Shown: positions 35,270 through 45,816 of the stretch, in pieces
Layout: each line of letters begins with the position of its first letter
Numbering within the stretch: the first letter of the stretch is position 1
Assembly (NCBI GenBank): GCA_019914945.1
Contig: CM034099.1
Coordinates: forward strand, 2,232,001 to 2,296,000
From: Typha latifolia
Taxonomy: Eukaryota; Streptophyta; Magnoliopsida; Poales; Typhaceae
Length of the DNA: 64,000 nt
Reading direction: 5' to 3'
Program-made: the position numbers and the translations under genes
Notes under the pieces: model-generated
Databases searched by the model: none
Told to the model about the DNA's origin: nothing
The model's input: the letters and a program-made list of their open reading frames with translations, nothing else

Positions 35270-36766
35270 CGAGATGAAGGAATGGATCACGAAGCACCTA
35301 AATCCAGCAACAAGAAGAGGGATTTGGCATAGGAGTTAAAAGCAAGATTTCGTATGGTGGGAGGAAGAGACGAGAAAGAAGATAGAGGAGAGAGACACCA
35401 ACCTATTAGAAGGCGTGCAGAAGAGGGCTTCTTTCTTTTCCTTTTCTTTTCTTTTTAATTAGTTCTTTCCTTCTTCCTGTCTCAGTCAACGGTAGTCATT
35501 AAAGCGATGTGTAATTACTTAACCAGCAAACTGGGCCTTGTACGGCTTGGCCCAAGTGATCTCGCCCGTCGGATCCGCGCATGTGCGGCTGCCGATCGAG
35601 GGGGGGTACCCGTTTCACGCCCACCCTTGCCCGACGTTTTTTGTAGCGGGAAACGCCGCACGCTGTCACCGGTGCGTTCCATGTGGGGTTGGTGTAGAAA
35701 ATGGGAGACGACGATCTAGTCTTCTGACACGTGTTATAGCAAAGTAAAGAATCCTTTCTTCTTCTACGTGTCGTGTATCCATTGGCTTTTCTTCTCCCCA
35801 CCCTAGTGGATGGACCAACTCCTCTTGACTGTGGTCGCTGCATGGCATTGGTATGACGCATAGGTACTATCGAAATTTGACTGTTGGACGCGTTTCCTCC
35901 ATCCCTGTCTATCGTTTCCCTTTTTTTTTTTTTATTATGTCTCGATTCCTCCTGAAATTAAGTCAATATAAATATTCTTTTTTATTATTTAAAAAAAATA
36001 ACGTATTAAATATAATAATTATATTTGATGTGATATAATTAAAAAACAGACGGTAAAAGTATATTTTATTTTTATTAAATTATAATAAATATTGTTTAGT
36101 TTATAAAATAGATTGATGAGATAAATATTAAGAATAAATTAATAATTAAGTTAATATAGGGTATAAGATGTACTCTTTCTTTTTTTGGTGCAAGTTTCAA
36201 ATATTTATTAGTGGGAGCTGACGAAAGTTCCTAATCCAGACACCCGTGTTCCACTCCGGTTGATAATTAAGTGGTGGGTGACTTGACTTGACATGGGATT
36301 AAATAAAATGGTAATCATTCAATTGGGCAACTTGGTACCATGAAAATTTATTTCATAATGTCCACGGGTTGCTTATCTACTTTGCTTCACACAAATTCGA
36401 ATTGGAATTTTACGACTTTGGCCACCAAGAAATAGAAAATGTAATACTAGTTTGACCATTGCAGCTACAAGAGAGAGTATAGAGTATTTTATCTCTTCTC
36501 TTTCATAAGTTGAGTATGATATGAGTTGCATAGATTATTCCATTATTTCCCTCTAAATTTGATATTAACCAAGTGAGGATTATGGCTACAGAAACAGTTT
36601 CTACAGGAAACTACTCTACCATGCACCTGTCTCTTTCTTCTCGATTCAATTGGATAATTGCTTACGCTCCTTTTGGATGGCTGTGGTTTGCTTATCCTCT
36701 CATCCTTAGTGAACTCACAAATCCCCACATACCATCTCTTCTCCTCAGGATCTCGAGCCATCTCTC
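35270..36766. other. Shared upstream region of two divergent genes
   Basis: It lies between the OBERON-like gene (minus) and the small membrane-protein gene (plus), so it should hold both promoters and leaders. A pyrimidine-rich stretch at 35,420-35,480 and a purine-rich one at 35,340-35,400 flank the OBERON-like leader. ACACGTG occurs near 35,730. The middle is GC-rich (35,520-35,700), then AT-rich. Open frames in the GC-rich part have no domain. A frame at 36573-36947 overlaps the next gene in another phase. Confidence 0.5.
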
Positions 36767-37120
36767 ATGGCTGCTGCCTTCTCATCTTTCCACCCTCTTC
36801 ATGCCACATATAACCATCCAATGCAACCCAACATGGCCATGGCCAGATCCAGATGCTTCTCCATCTCTTGCCATAGCCAACTCCCGACTAATATGGAGAA
36901 GAAAGGGAAGAGTAAGGAAGAGAAAGGATGGTGGAATACAACTCTGATGAAGCTATACAGAGAGGCAGGGAAGGGACTGAAGGATAGCTTCAGCCCCAAG
37001 CAGAAGGGAGACTGGAAGGACTTGGTTTTGATGAGCCTTTCCTTTGCTGTCTATGTTTACATCTCTCAGAAGATTGTTTGTGCCTACTGTGCCTGGATGT
37101 CCATGATCAACCACACCTAG
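36767..37120 (+). CDS. Small plant protein with C-terminal membrane segment, function unknown
   Basis: A single-exon frame of 117 residues. The first 42 residues are Ser/Arg/His-rich with few acids (FHPLHATYNHPM..., RSRCFSIS), which could be an organelle-targeting segment. A lysine-rich stretch follows (MEKKGKSKEEKGWW), then an amphipathic region (KLYREAGKGLKDSFSPKQ) and a hydrophobic stretch, DLVLMSLSFAVYVYISQKIV, with a CAYCAW motif beyond it. The KQKGDWKD-LVLMSLSFAVYVYISQK block has the look of a conserved plant small-protein family that I remember only vaguely. I do not know its function. An internal start at MEKKGK would give a 75-residue protein. The gene is divergent from the OBERON-like gene. 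Confidence 0.65.
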   Translation: MAAAFSSFHPLHATYNHPMQPNMAMARSRCFSISCHSQLPTNMEKKGKSKEEKGWWNTTLMKLYREAGKGLKDSFSPKQKGDWKDLVLMSLSFAVYVYISQKIVCAYCAWMSMINHT

Positions 37121-37618
37121 CTAACTTGCTTGAATTTGATTAATACTTGTGAATGTATAGGATATTACTTTTGTTTCTATTTTATTTTTAATAATGAAAT
37201 GAGAGATAGAGAAGGCCAACCATTGTTATTGTAAATAAGACTATTTTGGAACAAGTGAATAGAATTAATAAATGAGTTCCTTCTGGTCTTCGTCATTTTC
37301 TTCCAAGAAACTTAAGAGGAAATAATTATTTATAAGTTTTATAATCGGCTAAAATAAAGTAATTCATAACGCATATTTATTAGTTAACTATGTATGAGCT
37401 ATGACAAAATATTCGAGGTATGAACACTGTCGATCAATGAACAATGCGCTTAAATGACTTTGACCGTTTGAAGTTTGTTGGAATATGCAATTCCATCAAT
37501 TGGCAAAAAATGCCGAGTGTTCAAACATGAGGGATGTTGGCCGAACATATCAGCAAGTGAAAGTTGAATTTCAAGTATTGAGATGTTTTATTTAGAAGCT
37601 TGAATACATGTTTGATCG
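37121..37618. other. Intergenic DNA
   Basis: The 3' UTR of the small gene probably runs into the first 100-200 bp (AT-rich, with AATAATGAAATG near 37,190). The rest is AT-rich with no gene seen. Confidence 0.5.
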
Positions 37619-38440
37619 TAAAGTTTAGGGATAATTTTCTTTTCATCACATTTGGAGAGAGAGAGAGAGAGAGTGCTATGAGAAGAGGGCGACAGTGATG
37701 GGGAGGAATTTGGAGAGAGAGAAAGGGCTCGGAGAAGATGGCGACAACGACGCCGAGCTTGGAGAAGATGGCGATGGCGATGGCGAGCTCAGAGAAGATG
37801 GCAATGGCGACGGCGATGGCAAGCTCAGAGAAGATGGCAATGGCGACGGCGAGCTCGGAGAAGAGGGCGACGACAACGCCAAGGCGGGGCTCGGAGAAGA
37901 GGGCAGATCTGTCTCGCCTTGATCGGCCGCAGTCGCTAGAGGTAGTGGCATAGCGATTGAAGCTACGTCAATCCAAGATCCAACTCCGACGGGGATGCAG
38001 ATCTTGACGTGGATCCAAGCTTGAGCATGCCAAAGAGGAGAGCAATGGTAGGTTGCGGAGGAGGTGAAGTAGGCTGCGGAGGAGGCGACGGTGGTCAACG
38101 CCATGGATGCGGTGGCTATGGCAGTGGAGGCTGCGGTGGGGTAGGTTATGACAACAACAATAGAGGGAGAGAATGAGGGGTATTTTCGTCCATCTAAAAG
38201 TTTCTTATGACAGCATGTGACTTGTAGATATATGAGGGTAAAATTGTCATATATTTATCAGGTGATTATCACGTGATATATTTTGGACAGAAATGGGTAA
38301 CGGAACCCTAACGGAAGGGATCAAGTGAGGTATTTCTGATAGTTTAGGGGGTCAGTATGTAGCAAAAAAAAAGTTCAGGAAGTCAATATGAAAATGAGTG
38401 ATAGTTTAGGGAGTGAAAAGGAAATTATCCCTAAAGTTTA
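37619..38440. mobile_element. Short DNA transposon-like element with terminal inverted repeats
   Basis: The left end TAAAGTTTAGGGATAATTTT and the right end (inverted) TAAACTTTAGGGATAATTTC form an inverted repeat of about 27 bp with few changes, 822 bp apart. The subterminal right side has 'gatagtttagggggtcag' and 'gatagtttagggagtgaa', another pair of related motifs. The interior is a GAGAAGATGGCGA repeat with no transposase, so the element is non-autonomous. No target duplication is visible, so the superfamily is undecided. Confidence 0.6.
37730..37905. repeat. GC-rich minisatellite inside the TIR element
   Basis: Four to five imperfect copies of a 30-40 bp unit of the form CTCGGAGAAGATGGCGATGG with CGACGGCGAG tails. 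It produces long but meaningless Asp/Gly-rich and Ser/Pro-rich frames on the two strands. Confidence 0.75.
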
Positions 38441-39155
38441 TAACATTAGAGTTGCATTTGCTACTGACATGAGGGTCATTAAGAGAGGTATTCAACCTCA
38501 AGGTCATACCGAGTATAGATATCGTTGTTATATTGAAAGTAAGTCAAATAAATTACTTTAAAGATAATTATGGGTAAAAACAAATAATTTGTAAGTATTT
38601 ATAATTGCTGATTATTATATTGCTTAATTTAATCTTAATACTCTTGTATAATAAAAAGTTTTCTCTACGAAAAAATAATTCTTATGTTTATGTGTGGTTT
38701 TATGGATCGTATTCGGTTTTAATTTTAAAGAAGCATTATCTAGATTAGTTTCAACCTCATTTCTTGTGCTTCTTTTGGCAATCCCAAAGCTTATTAATTC
38801 TTCATTTAATTGTTTGCAATCTCATTCTCTGATAATACCCTTCAATCAACTTGCAGATAAGTGCACCAAAGGATTAAAGCTTCATCGAGAATGCCACTTA
38901 ATTTTCTGCTTGCTTAGGCTGTTAGGCAATACAGAAGCATCCACCTGGGCAAAACTCTAAGTTACAAACTCTCAAAAATTTCGAACTCTCTCACCTTCCT
39001 CTCATAACCTGCCTTATTTAACATATACTCATGAGAATATTAGAAGGCGCTCCTACCTACTTCGGCCATTAATGTAATATAGATTAGGAATTGTAGCAGC
39101 TCGACACATTCTTCTGCTTCTCTTAGAATTGCACTGTAGGATAACAACTTCTCCT
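38441..39155. other. Intergenic DNA and probable 3' UTR of the coiled-coil gene
   Basis: AT-rich. The stretch nearest 39,155 is likely the 3' UTR of the minus-strand coiled-coil gene. It contains an open minus-strand frame (39040-39243), discussed in the findings. No separate gene is seen. Confidence 0.5.
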
Positions 39156-42100
39156 TTAGTGCTGACGCAGCAACAATAAGTTGCCAATGTCCTGCATCGG
39201 TGAGCGTCTCAAGAAGTTGCTTGGTGAATTCTTCACTCGACAAACCAGAACGTGCTTTTCTTTCTCCTTGCTGGGGACCAGCGATTCCTGCTGATGGATT
39301 TTGGATGTTACGAAACCACTTCTGTTTGATTCTGAATGATCACGAGAGGAAGCGTGATTCAAATGCTCAACCTTCAACAATCGCAACTTGTTTTGGAGTT
39401 GAGAGACCTGCTTTTGCAGCTTATCTGCGTTGCTTCCTGAGACTTGAGCTCTGTGTTGCCACTCCTGCACCTGCAACACCATTGCCAAATTTTAACAAAC
39501 CTCTCGGATAATCATACGAGACGACATCATTATCTAATAACATGATGAGTAGTACAAGCAGAAGCTAAATGAGAACTATACCCTCATCCGATCTCTCTAC
39601 ATGCCGATTTCAACACCTCTGTAAAGGAATTTATTGCAACTTTACATAGATACTACTCATCCATATTTTAATAATTTGAAATAAAGGCAAGGATGGAGTA
39701 AGGGAAGATCCTTCATAGAACATTTGAAACCTATAGTGGATGAAAATTAATACTTCCTTATCCCCCTCAACTGAAAGTTTTAACATGCTAGGACACCATC
39801 TATGCTTTCTATATCAACATATAACCCAATTTTCACTTGATAAGCCTCTCTTGGATCAGTTCTTGCTGCATGCGTGCAATGAGAAATAATTAATTGCTCT
39901 ATGTAACTCAACATTGTATGGAACATTTGTGAAGTAACATAGATTGATCGATGCATAAAGACAGTAAGCCTATGCCTAAAGCCTTCTTAAGCATCATCTT
40001 CAGATTCAGTAAAGAAGGATTCAGACCATATGTCTATTACTTTGGTGGGGAGCCATAACGGGCAATGTTAGGATAAAATCACATGTATTATGGTAACAGG
40101 CAAGTCATATGGTAGCACTTGGAGATGCAAAACTAATAGATGTCTATGATGGCCACCAAATATAGGTCCATCAGAACTTACTTGAGCATGGAGGGAGCGA
40201 ATGTTGACATCAGCAGCAATAGCGCGGCGCTTCCACAGGTCTCTGGAAGACTGGAGATCTTGCATTTCCAACCTAACTTGTTCCACCATAGCTTGCATCT
40301 GTGTCCACTGCTCGGTCTCAGACCTCACTTGCTCCATTATCCTCCCGACGACCTTTCTGTAATCACAGCAACTTCCCACACTTGCAACTGCCCACTCCTC
40401 CACCAATGCCTGTTAAGTCACGCTATTAGAAAGGCTTCTGCTCAAGCTCTTCTGACAAGTTAATTACTGATAATTGAAATGACTTCTATAAATAATAGCA
40501 GGTTATTACTCAATTCAGTATAGTTGTCATAGTTTTGACACAAAAAACTTCACTGCGTTCCTGCTCTGTTGACTTCTTTATTCTAGGCGCCTCAATGCAT
40601 GCAGATTGTACACTTCAACATAGTCAAGATGATAACAGATTTGCATTTAGTTCCAGGAGGCACCCAGCCTATCTTTCCCATTAATGTTAATGATGACAAA
40701 AGTGATTTGCTCTGTAGAGCTTCTTTTTTCATTCAAAATTAACAGAGAGATTGCAGATGGAGTATACAACTTGAAGAATCGCAACCCTATATAACTTTGT
40801 GCTTCTGAAGAATAGGCAAAATGCTCCTAACTCTAGGATCAAATAATGCAACCATTATCCAAATAAATAATCATTTTCAATCAAAGCAGCATATGATCAT
40901 GTTTTTACAATCTACAGGCAATTCCTCAAATCTCGCTACCACTAAACTCAATCTGTTAATAACGTAAGTGCAAGATCAAATGACATCATGATATGCTTGT
41001 TCAACTTTCAGGATTTGTTAGTAAGCCTAGTATTAGTGAATGCTTGCCAAAATGACCAAGCAAAGGTCAGAGTTTTTAAACGTTTTTAATATGAACAACC
41101 TTTACACCAACCAAGGTCAGAAACTTACACATAAATATGGAATACATTAGATGCAATCTACAGTTCTGGTCCCCAGCAGCACTGTTTCAAAGCAGTGAAG
41201 CACATGGGCTGGCCCTTGGGCCTGGATTCTTCAAGTTGTTCTGGGCATATGCTCATCCCAGGCTGGGCTATCTGCCTCCTCGTTTAGAAGTGGCAGTGTT
41301 AAATGTTAATTTACTACCTTTTCCTTAAATCGGAAATGGACCCCGCACCGATTTTCTTTCCTTAAAATAGAAGCTTCAAGCTCTAATGATATTTAGAGCA
41401 TTACCTACTGCAAGCTTAAGTACAGACGAACCTAAATTTACAATGCGAGGTGGTTGAGACCAACTAGCCCCATGAGGTTCGATAGTCATAGATTTGATTC
41501 TGCACATGAACATTGTGGGTCATTTTTTCAATAGGATTGATTCAGTTATCTATATATCGATGATTACTAATCCTCTTCTCTTGTCTAACCTATAATTAGT
41601 CTAAGAATGTAAGTTTGCAGATAACACCCTATAGTGATATATGCAAGCTTGCCTTTTAAACACTAAAAGATTATATAATAACATCCAAACCGGTTGACTA
41701 ACAATGCATACACAAGTCAATGAGGAAATGAAGAAGGGGAAGGGAAAAAGGGGAACTATTTCGAATTCTACCTGCTTTTGCTCCTCCAGTCTTTGCTCGT
41801 AGTGGCCGTGTACTTTCTTTCTCACTCTCATGTGCCCATTGCTCCTTTTGCTGCTGCTCTTCTTGCCGCAACCTTCCCTTCTACTAGAGTTGGTGTCGGA
41901 GTTAGTGGCTGACAGCAAGTTGCCGTACTCCTCCATCATCTCCATCATCCCCTTCGACAACCCCTCCATCTTTCTCTTCAACATTTCCACCTTCCAATTG
42001 GCATCGCCTCACCAATTAGACCCAAATTAAAAACAAAGATCAGAATAAATAAACTGAGTAATAGGATCTTACATCGGATAGCTCTTCCTCTGTTTGCTTC

Positions 42101-42563
42101 TTATCCGGCGGCGCTGAGGAGATCTCGTGTATCTCTTTGACGCATGCCTCATCAGCCGCCAGCTTCTCGAGCCCTCGGCGGAGCGCGGACACCTGGCGGT
42201 CGAAGTTCCGGCCATAGCTCCTCCGTAGCCTCGCGGAGCTGCCGCTTACTTTTCGAACCTTCTCTATCTCATCTAATGCTACCTCCACGTCATCACTTCT
42301 CCCGTCGATCTTCTTCCTCCCCTGGATGTAGAAACCCCACAATATATAAAGTAATCGAATCGATCAAGATCAAAAAGGAGGTAGGCGATGAATACCGAGA
42401 CGAGGGATTCCGCCCGCTCCTGCCGCTCCTGGTCGATGAGGGCGCCGAGATTCCGGCAGGGCCTCGCCGGCACCGGCCGGCAAAGACGGGTACGGCGAGG
42501 GAGGTGGATTATCCTCGGGGTCGGCGCCGGCGGCGGATGCCATTTGCCTCTCCTCGTCGCCAT
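39156..42563 (-). CDS. Plant coiled-coil protein (myosin-heavy-chain-like / BRANCHLESS TRICHOME-like), family uncertain
   Basis: Five exons: 42563-42396, 42321-42073, 41990-41772, 40409-40182 and 39470-39156, all phase 0, giving 392 residues. The N-terminus is basic and proline-rich (MATRRGKWHPPPAPTPR), followed by RNLGALIDQERQERAESL. Exon 2 holds a helical block (RQVSALRRGLEKLAADEACV), and exon 3 MEGLSKGMMEMMEEYGNLLS followed by a Lys/Ser-rich, possibly nuclear-targeting stretch. Exons 4 and 5 form coiled coils (EQVRSETEQWTQMQAMVEQV, VQEWQHRAQ, LQKQVSQLQNKLRLL). The tail has KEKEKHVLVCR and RRSPMQDIGN, a motif I associate with this plant family. The exon 3 acceptor (AAG/GTG at 41,991) is weak and could lie 12 nt further in. 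Its function is not known to me; related proteins act in cell shape. Confidence 0.75.
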
Positions 42564-43594
42564 TGGGAAGTAGCTTTCCCCGGAAGTGGGTTTCGGGAAG
42601 ACGAAAGGGAGAGGTTTAGAAAGGAGACGGTGCCCCCTTCTCGTTTTCTGGGGAAAGCCAACGATTTGAAAGGGATCTTCTCCGCCTCTATTACGTCAAA
42701 ATGACTTAACTACCCATCGACACGAGTGATTAAATCCCAATCATTGGTACACTTCAATGCCATTCATGTAATTTTGAAATGGATTTCGGGGCCTTTAGTC
42801 GTTGCCTCCGGTAATTCCATGCAAGTGGGGCTTTCTCCTGCTCCCTGGTCTGACGAGCGGGTGGTGCCAATGGAGGCCAGGCACGTGGCGGATTGTATAA
42901 GGAGCGGGCCTCGTGATTCGTGTCGGAGCCCGTTGGAAGGCTGCTTGTTCGTTAATTAATAACATATATATTTAAATTCAAAAGAAAGCAAACGGAGGGG
43001 GAGTTAATGTGGGTGTTTTGTTAAGTGTACCATCTCTTTGTTGGGTTCGACACGCCTCCGTGTCATCTCGGCCTGCACGAGATGCTCGCGTTCGTCACGA
43101 GGAGCCCAAATGATACTTTCTCTGATTACTTAATGAGAGGGTGTGGGAGGAAAACACCAAAACATTGGCCCAGTTATATGTACCGTGCTCCTGATGATGG
43201 TCCATTTACTATATAGTAAACTTAAGCAAGCAAGAAGTAAATACCATGCTGCTCCCTAGCTTTCGCGGTAAATCCACGACACGGTAGTAAATTATTCCTC
43301 GTATAGACAGGATTACACGTAGGTAGCCGTAGGTGTGGAGCCATTGTTATTTAGAGGTATTTTTCTTTCGGCCCATGAAGAGGATTTGAGCGCTTCCGGG
43401 CTTGAATCACTCGACGGGCCCATCGGCTCGGGTTTTGGGTCGGCAGAGCTAATAGACTTTCCCAACCTGACACCGCCCAAGCTTAACTCAAGATTAATAA
43501 AAAAAAACCCAAGCTTGAGCACGATTGATAGATAGATAGATAGACAGATAGATGAGCCAATCTATGTGTACCATGATACCATCTCTCTTGGGTA
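42564..43594. other. Intergenic DNA upstream of the coiled-coil gene
   Basis: GC-moderate with short frames only. It includes the leader of the coiled-coil gene near 42,570-42,660 and a G-rich stretch near 43,130. A GATA microsatellite lies at 43,524-43,553. No gene is recognised. Confidence 0.5.
43524..43553. repeat. (GATA)n microsatellite
   Basis: GATTGATAGATAGATAGATA followed by GACAGATAGATG, about 30 bp, just left of the hAT-like element. Confidence 0.85.
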
Positions 43595-44540
43595 TGGGTG
43601 TAAATGAGCCAAAGTCCGAATGAGTCAGCTCTAGCTCATGCTCGGCTCGAAATTAATTTCGAGCCTTAGAATTAGGTTTAGTCTTGGCTCAGTTCAATTT
43701 AAGACGAGCTCGAGTCGGATCAGACTGAATCTGAGTTGATCTAAAGTCTGAAATGAGTCTATTATCAAGTCTCATTTAAGCTAAGTCGAATTGAGTTGAA
43801 CCTAGCCGGATCGAGCTGGACCAAGCCGGATCGAGCCCAAACCGAGGCACAAGAAAAAGAAAGAACCCAAACCCCTTCCCTTTATCCTCCTCCCCTTCTC
43901 CAAATGCTTCAACCACCACCACGACGGTACCGCGATAGCGGCTTGGCAAATGAGGACGAGGCGGTATCCCTATCCCTTAGTCATTCCTTCCACAAATTGT
44001 CACTATTGACGAGCATTAGATAATTCTCCCTTGAGCCCGCTTGCCGTCGTGCTGTAGAACATCCCGACGCTCTTCTCCAACGCCACCAGCACGATCGCCC
44101 GCCTCAGCTCCGCAAACAACGGGATGAACCGGAGGAGGTTGCAGACCTCCTCCGATTCAACTCACCATCATTGCGACAGGAGACCGCGGAGATGTAGATC
44201 GGGTTGAGGAGGGTGCGGTGGTTGCAGACATAGAGTTGGTGGTGGGGGCGAAAGAGATGAGGCGACGGCTTGGCAAACAAGGACTAGATGGCACCATGGC
44301 AGCTCGAGGAGACAAGCATGAGTGCCAACTGCCGAAGGAGGAGGAGGAGGAGTCGGGGATGTGGATATTAGATTTGAGGATTAAAATTTTCTCAATTCTC
44401 ACCTCTTTTATACCGAGCCTGAGCGAGCCGGCTCCAGCTCAGACTCGACTCATTTCTAACCGAGCCGAGCTGAACTCAAGCTTCAACCGAGCCGAGCTCG
44501 AGCCGCTCGTTTGAATTAAAGGTCGCGTACACTTGGGTTC
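43595..44540. mobile_element. hAT-like non-autonomous element carrying an acyltransferase gene fragment
   Basis: The left end reads TATGGGTGTAAATGAGCC. The right end, inverted, contains CAAACGAGCGGCTCGAGC, matching the GACGAGCGGCTCAGGC of the element at 19,337. Both ends are followed by GAGCCGAGC/GGCTCGAAATTAATTTCGAGCC-type subterminal repeats. TTGGG occurs at both borders, which may be a decayed target duplication. The middle holds a piece of a plant GPAT gene (44,031-44,262) and no transposase. Boundaries are accurate to about 20 bp. Confidence 0.6.
44031..44262 (-). pseudogene. Fragment of a glycerol-3-phosphate acyltransferase (GPAT) gene
   Basis: The minus strand at 44,176-44,262 reads HQLYVCNHRTLLNPIYIS, the acyltransferase block I of plant GPATs (family form H-x4-D, here H-x4-N). 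After a frameshift, 44,031-44,150 reads LLRFIPLFAELRRAIVLVAL and SVGMFYSTTASGLKG, which follows block III in land-plant GPATs. The order is that of the parent gene, but the stretch between the two blocks is deleted. There is no start or continuous frame. GPATs make lysophosphatidate or 2-monoacylglycerols for cutin and lipid synthesis, but this piece cannot. Confidence 0.65.
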
Positions 44541-44829
44541 ATCTCCTACCCTTCCGTAACAAGGCTGGTAGTAAAAGTATAGTACTCCATGAGTTTTTGA
44601 ACCCATTTAACATTTCAGACAGAATCTATAGCATTGCCACTACCATCATGGATAAAGTCCATAAGAAACCATACAGAGTTAATATGATGTACAATATGCG
44701 AAGATTCTTGAAGATGAATGATATAGAATTAGTATTCCATACCAAGTTAAAAGAAAAAAAAAATACACCTCCGAGGTCACAAACTTAGTACCATCCGTTT
44801 CCACCTTCATTCTCCCTCGACCACCGTGA
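44541..44829. other. Intergenic DNA, probable 3' UTR of the next gene
   Basis: AT-rich with no coding sequence. The right part is downstream of the minus-strand gene ending at 44,830. Confidence 0.5.
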
Positions 44830-45120
44830 TCACTTTTTCCCATCACCTGGCTTTGCTCCCTCCTGCTGTGGCGGCGGCGGAATGCCGCCGTCGAGGCAAC
44901 TCCTGCACTTACTCTCTACCCACCCTTCAATGTCATGATCCCCGCCCGCCGCCAAATGGCGCCCGCCGCAAACCCTTGCAAAAATCCCCGCAAGCACTAC
45001 GATGATCGTGATCACCGCCAATATCACCACCAGCGTCTCCACCGATCTTCGAGTGGAGTGCGTTCCCGGTGCAACAGGCGGTGCGGCCTGCTGCACCGGG
45101 AACGGCTGCTCTTGCTCCAT
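44830..45120 (-). CDS. Small single-pass membrane protein of an uncharacterised plant family
   Basis: A single-exon frame. From ATG at 45120 it is 96 residues; further in-frame ATGs up to 45174 would lengthen it to 114, but MEQEQPFPVQQ looks like the natural start. The N-terminus is Pro/Gln-rich (FPVQQAAPPVAPG). A transmembrane helix lies at about residues 28-46 (VETLVVILAVITIIVVLAG), followed by IFARVCGGRHLAAGG. Then comes a conserved-looking acidic and cysteine stretch (HDIEGWVESKCRSCLDGG) and a Pro/Lys tail. The helix plus DIEGWVE-x2-CRSC layout recalls small plant membrane proteins of unknown role. The higher GC content and intronless form are normal for such genes. Function unknown. Confidence 0.7.
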   Translation of the reverse strand: MEQEQPFPVQQAAPPVAPGTHSTRRSVETLVVILAVITIIVVLAGIFARVCGGRHLAAGGDHDIEGWVESKCRSCLDGGIPPPPQQEGAKPGDGKK

Positions 45121-45816
45121 CCTCACCATCTCCCACATCAACATGATGCGCAGTACGCCCAATAGCACTAGCAATCCAATACAAGGTAGTGTTTCACTTC
45201 TCGCTTCCTAATAAATGCCGTCAGCTTGTAGACACCACTGAGATTTTCTTTTTCTTTTTTTAACTTTTATGTGGGCAGGAAATCTTCTTAGGCGACCGTT
45301 GATGGTTTAAATTTTTCTCTCTCTTTGGAACATCTAGGTAGGGGAGTGTGCTGTCTCTTTCCTTTCCTGGGAGGTTTTCAATGCAAAAGGAGGTGGATGG
45401 GCCTACATTTGGACAGTACATGGACTAAGCTTGTCAATTCAACTATTCAAGTTCTTGCAGGTGCTTTGACTGGTCAAGCCAGACCCAGTAATCACTCTCT
45501 CATCTTGTGAACATGAGGAAATTAATTAAGCTGCCCTTGTTTTATTTTCTCCTTTTCTTCTCATGATTAGTATTGGATTTCGACTTTTCTAAGTTATGTA
45601 TGGATTGATTGCCAAGCTTGAGTCAGATCATCTACAGATGGCCAGCATTAATGCTGCCGTAGAACTCCTGAGAGTGTTTTGTATTGTAAACAATGGCAAG
45701 TTGCCCAAAGGAAATAATTGCATGCCTGACAAATTTAAACTGAACTACTTCATACATTGCATATAAAGTCTAAAAAGACGTAAAAAGAAATGCTATTATT
45801 CCCTAATACAAGTTTT
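45121..45816. other. Intergenic DNA
   Basis: Promoter of the small membrane-protein gene on the left and 3' UTR of the polygalacturonase gene on the right. A pyrimidine-rich stretch lies at 45,245-45,265. No gene is seen. Confidence 0.5.

Noticed and set aside
37676..38104. A 142-residue Ser/Pro-rich minus-strand frame and a matching Asp/Gly-rich plus-strand frame
   Set aside because: Both are products of the minisatellite inside the TIR element. There is low complexity and no domain.
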